A DNA stretch of 64,000 nucleotides from Kumtagia sp963839725 (GTDB taxonomy: Bacteria; Pseudomonadota; Alphaproteobacteria; Rhizobiales; Rhizobiaceae). The DNA lies in assembly GCA_963839725.1 (NCBI GenBank), contig CAWIWT010000001.1, forward strand, positions 186,001-250,000, read 5' to 3'. Shown in pieces: positions 1 through 7,607 of the stretch (position 1 is the stretch's first letter; each line of letters starts with the position of its first letter). Under the pieces are notes generated by a model. The model was not told the origin of the DNA, did no database searches, and saw only the letters and a list, made by a program, of their open reading frames with translations. The position numbers were made by a program, and so were the translations under genes.

Positions 1-27
1 GGAGAGAAGGGACGCTGGTCGCTACGC

Positions 28-83
28 TGACGCCCCCCTCTCCCTGTTCTTTACAGCGAGAGGGTAAGGGTGAGGGGCAGCGC
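28..83. repeat. G/C-rich intergenic repeat before ybeY
   Basis: Two facing stretches, CCCCCTCTCCCTG and AGAGGGTAAGGGTGAGGGG, form an imperfect hairpin. A related sequence sits at 1757-1803 in the opposite order. The repeat reaches to within a few bases of the first ybeY start candidate and supplies the purine run that imitates a ribosome binding site there. No gene is visible in the first 88 bases. Confidence 0.5.
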
Positions 84-88
84 TGAAC

Positions 89-595
89 GTGCCTGCAACC
101 AAGCGCCAGCGAACCAAACCCGTCTCTATGTCGATCGACATCATGGTCGAGGCCGGCGATTGGCCGAGCGAGGAGCATCTGGCCTCCCTTGCCGCCAACG
201 CCGTCGATGCGGCGGTCAGCGAGGCCGGCGCTCATGCTGCGCAGCCGGTGGAGCTAAGCCTGGTTTTCACCGACGACGATCACATCAAGATGCTTAATGC
301 CGGCTGGCGCGGCAAGGACAAGCCGACCAACGTGCTGTCCTTTCCTGCCTTTCCGACGAAAATCGGCGCGCTGCTGCCGCCGATGCTTGGCGACATCATC
401 CTTGCCCAGGAGACGGTCGCCGGCGAGGCGGAACTGGAAGGCAAGCCCCTTGATCACCATATTTCGCACCTGATCGTTCATGGCCTACTGCATCTTATCG
501 GCCATGACCACGGGACGGACGCGGAGGCCGAACTGATGGAAGCACTGGAGCGCCGGGCGCTCGCAAGGCTTGCCATTCCCGATCCCTACGCGTAA
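89..595 (+). CDS. ybeY: Endoribonuclease YbeY (16S rRNA maturation)
   Basis: YbeY is a zinc metalloprotein that processes the 3' end of 16S rRNA and takes part in ribosome quality control in the cytoplasm. The family motif HGLLHLIGHDH is present near the C-terminus; counted from GTG 89 the zinc ligands are His131, His135 and His141 in HxxxHxxxxxH spacing. The start is uncertain. GTG 89 is preceded by GAGGGG, but that run belongs to a repeat; ATG 128 and ATG 143 are in frame and lie closer to where the conserved part of the family begins. The CBS-domain gene 69 bases downstream is the usual partner. The phoH gene that normally precedes ybeY would be outside the window. Confidence 0.95.
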   Translation: MPATKRQRTKPVSMSIDIMVEAGDWPSEEHLASLAANAVDAAVSEAGAHAAQPVELSLVFTDDDHIKMLNAGWRGKDKPTNVLSFPAFPTKIGALLPPMLGDIILAQETVAGEAELEGKPLDHHISHLIVHGLLHLIGHDHGTDAEAELMEALERRALARLAIPDPYA

Positions 596-664
596 CACAA
601 AAGGGCAAAGCATGCCGCACTCAGCAGATGCTGGCCGCAGCGTGCTCAAATCGACCGGACCGAG

Positions 665-1726
665 ATGAACGATACCCCCGAGACTGTCGCGGGCCCCGAA
701 TCGGGCAGCGCCAGGAAGATTGCGGACAAGGCCGAAGAGGTTCCTAGTCCTAGTACCGCCACGGCGGCCCCAGCCGAGCGCGCTTCCTTCATAGACTGGC
801 TTGCCACGCTGTTCCGGCAAAAGAACGGCAGCAGCCTGCGCGACGATCTGACGGATGCGCTCGCCGAAAGCGCGCCGGATGCCGAAGCCTTTTCGCCTGC
901 CGAACGTGCGATGCTCAACAATATCCTGCGGCTGCGCGAGGTGCGGGTCGAGGATGTCATGGTGCCACGCGCCGACATCGAGGCGGTGGAGATATCGATA
1001 ACGCTGGGCGAATTGCTGAACGTGTTCGAGCAGTCAGGGCATTCGCGCATGCCGGTGTATTCCGAGACGCTCGACGATCCGCGCGGCATGGTCCATATCC
1101 GCGACGTGCTGGCACATATCACGCTGGCCGCCCGTCCCAAGAAAGGCAGGGCATCAAAGAAGCCGGTCGCCGGCAACACGCCGCTCGACCTTGCCAATGT
1201 CGACCTTGGCCGCTCGATCGGCGAACTCAACCTGATCCGTACGGTTCTGTTCGTACCGCCCTCTATGCTGGCGTCGGACCTGATGGCGCGCATGCAGGCG
1301 GCGCGCACGCAGATGGCACTGGTGATCGACGAATATGGCGGCACCGACGGGCTCGCTTCGCTGGAAGACATAGTTGAGATGGTCGTCGGCGACATCGAGG
1401 ACGAGCATGACGAAGAAGTACCGCTGATTACCCAGGCAGCCGACGGTGCGTTTGTTGTCGATGCGAAAGCGGAAATCGACGATGTCGCCAAGCTGATCGG
1501 CGAGGATTTCGCCCCGGGCGAGCATGGCGACTATGTCGATACAATCGGCGGCCTGATCTTCAACGCGCTTGGCCGGGTTCCGGCGCGCGGCGAGGTCGTG
1601 CAGGCGGTTCCGGGCTTCGAGTTCCACGTGCTCGACGCCGACCCGCGCCGAGTGAAGCGGGTGCGTATCGTCGAGACCAAGGGCGACCGCCGCCGCAGGG
1701 CCGCAAAGGCCGGGCAGGCGGAGTAA
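665..1726 (+). CDS. CBS-domain protein of the CorC/YbeX (HlyC) family
   Basis: This 353-residue protein has two CBS domains (about residues 90-155 and 185-250, including VEDVMVPRADI and VIDEYGGTDGL) followed by a CorC/HlyC C-terminal domain (about 258-340). There is no N-terminal membrane domain, so it is the soluble YbeX/CorC type, linked in the literature to magnesium/cobalt efflux and ribosome maturation, rather than a DUF21 membrane member. Annotations as haemolysin derive from old homology and are not supported by anything here. It follows ybeY, as is common. In many alphaproteobacteria the apolipoprotein acyltransferase gene lnt comes next; here it does not. Confidence 0.9.
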   Translation: MNDTPETVAGPESGSARKIADKAEEVPSPSTATAAPAERASFIDWLATLFRQKNGSSLRDDLTDALAESAPDAEAFSPAERAMLNNILRLREVRVEDVMVPRADIEAVEISITLGELLNVFEQSGHSRMPVYSETLDDPRGMVHIRDVLAHITLAARPKKGRASKKPVAGNTPLDLANVDLGRSIGELNLIRTVLFVPPSMLASDLMARMQAARTQMALVIDEYGGTDGLASLEDIVEMVVGDIEDEHDEEVPLITQAADGAFVVDAKAEIDDVAKLIGEDFAPGEHGDYVDTIGGLIFNALGRVPARGEVVQAVPGFEFHVLDADPRRVKRVRIVETKGDRRRRAAKAGQAE

Positions 1727-1756
1727 CATAAGGGCGTTAGGTTTTGACCGTGTTCG

Positions 1757-1803
1757 CCGCCCCTCACCTTACCCTCTCCCCGTAAGAACGGGCAGAGGGG
1801 CAG
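1757..1803. repeat. G/C-rich hairpin repeat
   Basis: CGCCCCTCACCTTACCCTCTCCCC faces GGGCAGAGGGGCAG, making a hairpin about 30 bases after the CBS gene. It is an inverted relative of the sequence at 28-83. It could act as a terminator for ybeY-CBS but has no T run. Confidence 0.45.
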
Positions 1804-1893
1804 CCAACGTTGGGCCTATTCACCGACGTTGGTGATTGGCGGGTTCGGGTGCGGCAGCTCTCGTCTCCCCGGTTTTTGCGGCAGGGCAATCGC

Positions 1894-1944
1894 ATTACCG
1901 CATCGGCTTCCGAAAATCGGATTCCGATTTTCGGGCCGATGCGT
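1894..1944. repeat. Degenerate copy of the 50-bp palindromic element
   Basis: ACCGCATCGG...CGAAAATCGG-ATT-CCGATTTTCGGGCCGATGCG is a slightly diverged copy of the perfect 50-bp palindrome at 10948-10997. It resembles the rhizobial RIME/REP class of intergenic mosaic elements. It lies in the leader before the ThiF-type gene. Confidence 0.75.
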
Positions 1945-2008
1945 TGGGTCTGCCGTAGCCTTCCGGGTTGCCGTTCACTTCCGCAACATGGCGCACTATG
2001 CTTGCTCC

Positions 2009-2770
2009 ATGACCTCTACCGCCTTTACCCTCGACGAGCTCGAACGCTACGCCCGCCACATCGTCCTGCCGGAAGTCGGCGGACCGGGGCAGCAGAAGCT
2101 GAAGCGCGCGCGTGTGCTGGTGATCGGTGCAGGTGGGCTGGGCGCGCCGGTGCTGCAGTATCTGGCGGCAGCGGGCGTCGGCACGCTGGGCGTGGTGGAT
2201 GATGATACGGTGTCGCTTTCCAATCTGCAGCGGCAGGTGATTCACGACACGGCCTCGGTCGGCGAAACGAAGAACGCCAGCGCTTCGCGGTCCATATCCC
2301 GCATCAATCCCGGTGTGAACGTCGAGCGGCACGATTTCCGCATTGCCGAGGCGAATGCACGCGAGTTGGTGCGCCGCTACGACATCGTCGCCGATGGGTC
2401 CGACAATTTCGATACGCGCTATGCGGTGGCGGACGCCTGCGAGGCGGAGGAACGACCTTTGGTGCATGCGGCGGTCGGTCGGTTCGATGGCTCGATTACC
2501 GTTTTGAAGCCGTTCGAGAGGGATGCCGAAGGCCGGCAGAACCCTTCCTATCGCGACCTGTTTCCCGAACCGCCGCCACCCGGCATGGTCCCGTCCTGCG
2601 CGGAGGCCGGTGTACTGGGCGCACTAACCGGCGTAGTCGGCACGCTGCAGGCAATGGAGGTGATCAAGCTGATCACCGGCATCGGCGAACCGCTTGTCGG
2701 CCGACTGCTGCTCTATGACGGTCTCGGCGCGCGCTTCGACACGGTGAAGTACAGGCGGTCGAGGGGATGA
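2009..2770 (+). CDS. ThiF/MoeB/HesA-family E1-like adenylyltransferase
   Basis: Proteins of this family use ATP to adenylate the C-terminal glycine of a small sulfur carrier (MoaD or ThiS). The 253-residue product has the nucleotide motif VIGAGGLGAPVLQYL (about 34-48), the SLSNLQRQ signature and the C-terminal SCAEAGVLGALTGVVGTLQA stretch. The paired zinc-binding CxxC motifs of E. coli MoeB are not evident. The start is set at ATG 2009, where the conserved sequence TLDELERYARH begins. The reading frame is open back to 1829 but that part is repeat-derived and unlike the family. Whether it serves molybdopterin or thiamine synthesis cannot be decided: no moa or thi gene is nearby. Confidence 0.88.
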   Translation: MTSTAFTLDELERYARHIVLPEVGGPGQQKLKRARVLVIGAGGLGAPVLQYLAAAGVGTLGVVDDDTVSLSNLQRQVIHDTASVGETKNASASRSISRINPGVNVERHDFRIAEANARELVRRYDIVADGSDNFDTRYAVADACEAEERPLVHAAVGRFDGSITVLKPFERDAEGRQNPSYRDLFPEPPPPGMVPSCAEAGVLGALTGVVGTLQAMEVIKLITGIGEPLVGRLLLYDGLGARFDTVKYRRSRG

Positions 2771-2815
2771 ACGGATCAGTTGTCCATTTACGGAAGGACC
2801 GCCGCTTCGCGCCTC

Positions 2816-2856
2816 TACCCCCACCCCTAACCCCTCCCCTCAAGGGGGAGGGGGAC
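2816..2856 (+). repeat. 41-bp C/G-rich repeat, copy 1
   Basis: Runs from TACCCCCACCCC to GGGAGGGGGAC and contains an internal hairpin (CCCCTCCCC-TCAA-GGGGGAGGGG). It is the inverse complement of the copy at 2910-2950, and near-identical units occur at 18806-18846 and 18895-18934. Confidence 0.85.
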
Positions 2857-2909
2857 TTTTCGCGTCTGCGCATGCCAAGCTTCGAGGTCTCGAGCCGCAG
2901 CAGGGCCGG

Positions 2910-2950
2910 GTCCCCCTCCCCCTTGAGGGGAGGGGTTAGGGGTGGGGGTA
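2910..2950 (-). repeat. 41-bp C/G-rich repeat, copy 2 (inverted)
   Basis: Inverse complement of 2816-2856, 53 bases away, so the pair could fold into a long stem. The reading frame of the downstream acetyltransferase happens to be open through both units, giving a false N-terminal extension. Confidence 0.85.
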
Positions 2951-2982
2951 GCATCCGCCGACATGCCGGGGGGTTGTTGATT

Positions 2983-3471
2983 GTGAACATTGCTTCTGAT
3001 CTACGCGTTACCCGCGCCGACAGTACGTTCGTGGCTTGGGACGATCTGCTGGCGCTCATCCTGCGTGCGTTCGCGTATATGAACGGCCGCGTCGATCCAC
3101 CAACGTCCGCTTTGTTGCTGACCCCTGAGGGGCTTAGACAGAAGGCTGCGGTGGAAATCGTCTTTCTTGCCCAGCACGATGTGCAATTGGCCGGATGCGC
3201 GTTCCTGGCTGATCGCGAAGATCATTTCTATCTCGGCAAACTGGCGGTCGAGCCTGCATTGCAACGGCGAGGCATAGGTAAGGGGTTGCTTTCCGAAGTG
3301 GAGCGACACGCACTGCAAGCCGGAAAGCGGGTGATCGAACTGCAAACCCGTGTTGAGCTCGTCGAAAACCACCGGACATTCGCTCACCTTGGCTTTGTCG
3401 AAACGCACCGCACGTCGCATCCCGGTTACCACCGCCCGACCTCGGTAACCATGCGCAAGGTGATCGCATGA
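2983..3471 (+). CDS. GNAT-family N-acetyltransferase
   Basis: An acetyl-CoA-dependent acetyltransferase of the GNAT fold. The acetyl-CoA loop is visible as LAVEPALQRRGIGKGLL and the C-terminal fold as NHRTFAHLGF. The frame is open from 2767, but the first 70 or so codons are repeat sequence (PPLTPPLKGEGD, SPSPLRGGVRGGG), so the start is placed at GTG 2983; TTG 2974 and TTG 2977 are alternatives. Its stop overlaps the ATG of the aconitase X large subunit by ATGA, so the two are probably translationally coupled. The substrate is unknown; acetylation of a hydroxyproline-like compound would fit the neighbour but is speculation. Confidence 0.8.
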   Translation: MNIASDLRVTRADSTFVAWDDLLALILRAFAYMNGRVDPPTSALLLTPEGLRQKAAVEIVFLAQHDVQLAGCAFLADREDHFYLGKLAVEPALQRRGIGKGLLSEVERHALQAGKRVIELQTRVELVENHRTFAHLGFVETHRTSHPGYHRPTSVTMRKVIA

Positions 3472-4724
3472 GCTTGGCGCTGACTGGCGAAGAGCGGGCG
3501 ATTGCCGGCGGCCGCGACGGCGAAGGCGCCGCCATGGCTATGCGCATCGTTGCCGCAAGCGCCAGGCTGCTGGGTGCACCGCGCCTGATCCCGATAGCCT
3601 CGGCGCATATCGACGGCGCGCTCTATCACGGCGATTCCGGCACGCTCTTTGCTGAAAAGCTGGTCGAGGGCGGCGCGAAAGTGTCGGTGCGCTCGACACT
3701 GAATGTCGGCGCGCTGGATCTGACCGGCTGTTCGCGTGTGCGGCTGGCGGAGCCGGCGCGCGGCATGGCTCGGCGCATGATGGATGCTTACCGCACGCTT
3801 GGATGCGAGGCGAGCTGGACCTGCGCGCCTTATCAGGCCGGGCATCGGCCGGCATTCGCGACGGATGTTGCGTGGGGCGAATCCAGCGCTGTCGTGTTCT
3901 GCAATTCAGTGCTTGGCGCGCGCACCAACCGTTATGGCGATTTCCTCGACATCGCCTGCGCAATATCGGCCCGCGCGCCCGATTGCGGCCTGCATCGACA
4001 GGAAAACCGCCGAGCACGACTGGTATTTGATATCAGTAAGCTGTCGCTGACATTTTTGGCGTCCGAGATAGCCTGGCCGATCCTCGGAAGCCTTTATGGG
4101 CGCACAGTGGGTGACGCGATCGGCGTGGTGACCGGCGTTCAAACCCATCCTGGAGAGGATGCGTTGAAAGCCTTCGGTGCGGCGGCCGCGTCAACCGGAG
4201 CTGTTGGCCTCTTCCACATCACCGGCGTGACGCCGGAGGCGCCGGATCTGGCGTCGGCTTTGGGCGGGGTGGCACCTGATCTAACGATTGTCCTGACCGA
4301 TGAGATGGTGCGCGATGCGCAAGCGCGGCTTTCGACCGCCGTGAATGCCGATCGCATCGACGCGGTCGCGATCGGCAGCCCGCATCTTTCGATCGCCGAG
4401 GTTGACCAACTCGAAACTTTGATCGCCGGTAGGAAGCTGTGCATTCCGCTCTACGCCTGCACCGGGCGGCACGTCTTGCAAGAACTCGACAAAGCCGGCC
4501 GGCGCAAAGCCCTGGAGACGTTGGGCGTAACCATCGTCGCGGATACGTGCGTCGTCGTAACGCCGATCCTCAAGGAACTGAAGGGCGGCGTGCTGATGAC
4601 CAATTCAGGCAAATTCGCTCATTACGCGCCGGGAAACACCGGCTACGCGGTGCTTTATGGCTCGCTTGCCGATTGCGTCGAGAGCGCCGTGCTTGGCCGC
4701 CCCGTCTTCGGGAGCTCGCAATGA
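3468..4724 (+). CDS. Aconitase X, large (catalytic) subunit (DUF521)
   Basis: The protein matches the large subunit of the aconitase X family, Fe-S dehydratases. Bacterial members have been characterised as cis-3-hydroxy-L-proline dehydratases, and archaeal ones as mevalonate-5-phosphate dehydratases. Visible family landmarks are YHGDSGTLFAE near the N-terminus, VFCNSVLGARTNRYGD around 140-157, ACTGRH and ADTCVVVTPI towards the C-terminus, and NSGKFAHYAPG. The cysteines in these motifs are the likely cluster ligands. At 418 residues it has the length expected of a stand-alone large subunit, and the small subunit follows with an ATGA overlap. Cis-3-hydroxyproline is the likelier substrate in this organism, but no proline-catabolic gene is adjacent. 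Confidence 0.9.
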   Translation: MSLALTGEERAIAGGRDGEGAAMAMRIVAASARLLGAPRLIPIASAHIDGALYHGDSGTLFAEKLVEGGAKVSVRSTLNVGALDLTGCSRVRLAEPARGMARRMMDAYRTLGCEASWTCAPYQAGHRPAFATDVAWGESSAVVFCNSVLGARTNRYGDFLDIACAISARAPDCGLHRQENRRARLVFDISKLSLTFLASEIAWPILGSLYGRTVGDAIGVVTGVQTHPGEDALKAFGAAAASTGAVGLFHITGVTPEAPDLASALGGVAPDLTIVLTDEMVRDAQARLSTAVNADRIDAVAIGSPHLSIAEVDQLETLIAGRKLCIPLYACTGRHVLQELDKAGRRKALETLGVTIVADTCVVVTPILKELKGGVLMTNSGKFAHYAPGNTGYAVLYGSLADCVESAVLGRPVFGSSQ

Positions 4725-5158
4725 CTAACGCCGCAGGGGGTTCAAAGCCGATTCAGGCCGAAATTCTTGTCTCCGGCGAGGCAGGGGAAGGCGAGGCGCT
4801 GATCCTCTCCGCGCCGATCAGTTTCTGGGGCGGCGTCGATCCGAATACGGGCCGGATCGCCGATGTCCGCCATCCGCAACACGGTCAGTCAATTGCTGGA
4901 AGGGTGCTGCTCCTGCCCGATACGATCGGCTCGTCTTCCGCCTCTGCCGTGCTCCTGGAACTCGCTCACAACGGCAAAGCGCCGGCAGCGCTCGTGCTGC
5001 ACGAGCCCGATGCGATCCTGCTGCTCGGCCTGATCGTTGCCCGTGAGATGGGTTGGCCGGTACCGATGGCGGTGGGGCTGGATCGCGAACGATTCGCTGC
5101 TTTTGAGGGAAAGTGCGTGACGGTTTCAGCGTCCGGCGAGCTGTATATGGGTTGGTGA
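4721..5158 (+). CDS. Aconitase X, small (swivel) subunit (DUF126)
   Basis: This 145-residue protein corresponds to the swivelling small domain of aconitase X. It shows SFWGGVDPNTGRIAD, the family's substrate-side signature, followed by HGQSIAGRVLLLPDTIGSSS, whose serines are conserved. ATG 4721 overlaps the stop of the large subunit, so the subunits are made together. Many bacteria fuse the two parts into one chain; here they are separate, as in the two-subunit hydroxyproline dehydratases. The visible residues do not suggest loss of function. Confidence 0.88.
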   Translation: MTNAAGGSKPIQAEILVSGEAGEGEALILSAPISFWGGVDPNTGRIADVRHPQHGQSIAGRVLLLPDTIGSSSASAVLLELAHNGKAPAALVLHEPDAILLLGLIVAREMGWPVPMAVGLDRERFAAFEGKCVTVSASGELYMGW

Positions 5159-5179
5159 CCACAATGCCCTGGAGCACCG

Positions 5180-5366
5180 CTCATCCGACTTCGCCTCGCT
5201 CAACCAATTCGCTTCGCTCAACCACCTTCTCCCGCAAGAGGAGAGGGGGACGCCCCGCGCCAGCGTTGCCGCTGATCAGCGATGTTTGAGATTTGCAAAT
5301 GCGGTGGCACAGCGCCTTACCTTCTTTGGGAGAACGTGGCTGAGCGAAGCGAGGCGGATGATGGGC
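5180..5366. repeat. Inverted G/C-rich repeat pair
   Basis: CATCCGACTTCGCCTCGCTCAACCA near 5183 is inverted, with a few changes, near 5340-5366 as TGGCTGAGCGAAGCGAGGCGGATG. Between them lies CTTCTCCCGCAAGAGGAGAGGGGG. A related unit occurs at 21525-21550. With the palindromic element that follows, this explains the whole 339-base gap between aconitase X and the dehydrogenase; no gene is seen in it. Confidence 0.6.
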
Positions 5367-5374
5367 CTTCCAGT

Positions 5375-5482
5375 CTACCGCATCGGCCCGAAAATCGGAA
5401 TCGATTTTCGGAAAGCACGATGCGCAGTTTTCAACGAAATACAGCGTCCTTTGCGTGTCCGAAAGGACGCGCGGCGCTGTAG
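5375..5482 (-). repeat. 108-bp two-hairpin palindromic element, intact copy
   Basis: Starts CTACCGCATCGG and ends GGCGCTGTAG. It carries one hairpin of the CCGAAAATCG/CGATTTTCGG kind and a second of the CGTCCTTTGCG/GGACGCGCGGCG kind, joined by a spacer containing GCACGATGCGCAGTTT. It is the inverse complement of the 108-bp element at 23881-23988 and of the interrupted copy at 25044-25209. The structure resembles rhizobial RIME2-type elements; this assignment is from memory. Confidence 0.85.
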
Positions 5483-5497
5483 CCTAAAGGGAAAGAC

Positions 5498-6499
5498 TTA
5501 TGTTCTGTTCGGCAGTACCCGGTCCGGCGGTCTGTGTCCGTCGATGAAGGCGCGGATGTTGATGATCACCTTCTCGCCCATGTCGATGCGGCCTTCGATC
5601 GTCGCCGAGCCCATATGCGGCAGGATTACCACCTTGCCCTTGGCGGCAAGCTTGACCAGCTTCGGATTCACCGCCGGTTCGTGCTCGAACACGTCGAGCC
5701 CCGCTCCGGCGATCTTGCCGTCCTGCAGCATCTTGATGAGCGTTTCCTCGTCGATCAGGTCGCCACGCGCGGTGTTGACGATGTAGCTGTTCGGCTGCAG
5801 CAAGGCGAGGCGGCGGGCCGACAACAGGTGAAATGTCGCGGGCGTCGATGGGCAGTTCACCGAGATGATGTCCATTCGGGCAAGCATTTGGTCGAGGCTT
5901 TCCCAATACGTTGCTTCCAGCTCATCCTCGATGCTCTGAAGCACGCGATGACGGTTGTGATAGTGGATCGACAGGCCGAATGCCTTGGCGCGCCGGGCGA
6001 CCGCTGTCCCGATACGGCCCATGCCGACGATGCCGAGCCGCTTGCCGGTAAAGCGGCGGCCGAGCATCCAGGTCGGCGACCAGCCGGCCCATTTCGACGG
6101 ATGCTCGAGAATATTGGCGCCTTCGGCAAGCCGGCGCGGAACGGCCAGCATCAGCGCCATCGTCATGTCGGCGGTGTCCTCCGTCAGCACACCGGGCGTG
6201 TTGGTGACCGTGATGCCTTTCTTGGTTGCCGCCGTAACGTCGATGTTGTCGACGCCATTGCCGAAATTGGCGATCAGCTTGAGATTCGGCCCGGCCTGCT
6301 CGATCAGCGCCGCGTCGATCTTGTCGGTGACGGTCGGAACGAGGACATCCGCTTCCTTGAGCGCCGCCGCGATTTCCTCCGGCGTGAGCTTGCGGTCATC
6401 GACATTTAGCCGCGCGTCGAACAGCTCGCGCATGCGCGTCTCGACCTGATCCGGCAATTTGCGGGTAATCACGACCAGAGGCTTTTTTTTGCCCGCCAT
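5498..6499 (-). CDS. D-2-hydroxyacid dehydrogenase, glyoxylate/hydroxypyruvate reductase type
   Basis: An NAD(P)-dependent D-2-hydroxyacid dehydrogenase, 333 residues, the family's usual length. The dinucleotide fold is marked by GIVGMGRIGTAVARRAKAFG, the catalytic arginine by NTARGDLIDE, and the catalytic histidine by ILPHMGSAT. The start at ATG 6499 is supported by GAGGAAACA just upstream. The frame is open for another 119 codons, but these overlap the divergent SH3 gene's promoter region and are not family-like. Likely substrates are glyoxylate and hydroxypyruvate; GyaR-type D-glycerate dehydrogenase is the closest label. Confidence 0.88.
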   Translation of the reverse strand: MAGKKKPLVVITRKLPDQVETRMRELFDARLNVDDRKLTPEEIAAALKEADVLVPTVTDKIDAALIEQAGPNLKLIANFGNGVDNIDVTAATKKGITVTNTPGVLTEDTADMTMALMLAVPRRLAEGANILEHPSKWAGWSPTWMLGRRFTGKRLGIVGMGRIGTAVARRAKAFGLSIHYHNRHRVLQSIEDELEATYWESLDQMLARMDIISVNCPSTPATFHLLSARRLALLQPNSYIVNTARGDLIDEETLIKMLQDGKIAGAGLDVFEHEPAVNPKLVKLAAKGKVVILPHMGSATIEGRIDMGEKVIINIRAFIDGHRPPDRVLPNRT

Positions 6500-6659
6500 T
6501 GTTTCCTCTAAGCCGGATGTTGTTGAGACCTCTTTAACCAAGACAGGCGAAACTTCCTGCCTGTCCCGGCATGACCGCCTGTGTAACAAGCGGCAGTGCC
6601 GATGACAAAGAAAAAGGGTGCGCTTCGATGGATCGGGCGCTCCACGCTGGGGAACGAAC

Positions 6660-7217
6660 GTGTCTGGTTTTGTGTCGCTTCGTATCGCTGCTCTTGCATT
6701 GCTGGCCGGTGTGGCGCTGACGCCTGCCTCCGGCACGCCTGTGCTTGCCCAGAGTGCCGTGGATGAAGTCAAGCCGAAGGGCAGCGGACTCCCTGTGCCG
6801 CGCTTCGTCAGCCTGAAATCCGGCAAGGTGAACTCGCGAATCGGACCCGGCGTCAACTACCCGGTCGACTGGCTTTACCTGAAATCTGGTCTGCCGATGG
6901 AGGTCATCCAGGAATTCGACAACTGGCGGCGTGTGCGTGATTCGGACGGCGCTGAGGGCTGGATCAATCAGTCGCTGCTGTCTGGCCGGCGTTCCGCGAT
7001 TGCCGCACCCTGGCAGCGCGGCAAGCAAATCACCATCGATCTCTTGTCGGAACCGACCAGCAACGCGCATAAGGTCGCGATCATTCAGCCGGGCTCCGTC
7101 GGCACTATCAAGCAGTGCAATGGCGACTGGTGCGAGATGGCCTTTTCCGGCCACACCGGCTGGCTGAACCAGACGCTCGTCTGGGGCGCCTATCCCGGCG
7201 AGACAATCAAGGACTGA
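6660..7217 (+). CDS. Secreted SH3-domain protein
   Basis: The product has a Sec-type signal peptide (SLRIAALALLAGVALTP...AQS) and two bacterial SH3-like segments: FVSLKSGKVNSRIGPG with NWRRVRDSDGAEGWI, and a second ending in GDWCEMAFSGHTGWL. Such proteins act in the periplasm and are thought to bind cell-wall peptides. GTG 6660 is preferred because GGGGA lies about 8 bases upstream and the signal peptide then begins normally; GTG 6618 and GTG 6672 are in-frame alternatives. It is divergent from the dehydrogenase gene. Confidence 0.82.
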   Translation: MSGFVSLRIAALALLAGVALTPASGTPVLAQSAVDEVKPKGSGLPVPRFVSLKSGKVNSRIGPGVNYPVDWLYLKSGLPMEVIQEFDNWRRVRDSDGAEGWINQSLLSGRRSAIAAPWQRGKQITIDLLSEPTSNAHKVAIIQPGSVGTIKQCNGDWCEMAFSGHTGWLNQTLVWGAYPGETIKD

Positions 7218-7227
7218 GCCTGCCTTT

Positions 7228-7599
7228 TCAGGATCGGCCGACGCGGCCGAGATGCGTATCCTGAAACGACGATGGCAGTTTGAGCCCGTAGCCGATCGCT
7301 CGATCCACTGCGATATGAAACAGCCAGACAATCGCGACCTGGAGGGCGACATCGCTCGCGACCAGCCATGCCGCACCCGCCAATGCCGCCGGACCGATGG
7401 CGCTGTGCAGCAGATTGTATGTCAGCGCTCCGGCGCGCGGACCTGCGAGATAGCCCAGCATGGCAAGATCAGGCGCAAGCACCAGCACGGCAAACAGCAG
7501 CCACGAACCATCAACTACCCAAAATACGACGAGCATCGCCAGCGCGATACAAAGCCATTCGAGTTTGAGAGTGATGTCCATCCAGCGCGGAAGCGACAT
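7228..7599 (-). CDS. DUF4260 membrane protein
   Basis: A 123-residue protein with about three to four hydrophobic segments. It carries the DUF4260 signatures LAPDLAMLGYLAGPRAGALTYN, FHIAVDRAIGYGLK and FQDTHLGRVG. The function of the family is not known. It ends 10 bases from the convergent SH3 gene and lies just downstream of irr on the same strand, so it may be transcribed with irr. Confidence 0.85.
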   Translation of the reverse strand: MSLPRWMDITLKLEWLCIALAMLVVFWVVDGSWLLFAVLVLAPDLAMLGYLAGPRAGALTYNLLHSAIGPAALAGAAWLVASDVALQVAIVWLFHIAVDRAIGYGLKLPSSFQDTHLGRVGRS

Positions 7600-7607
7600 T
7601 GTAGATG

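Noticed and set aside
5534..6409. A 291-codon open frame opposite the 2-hydroxyacid dehydrogenase
   Set aside because: Shadow of a clear dehydrogenase with catalytic motifs.
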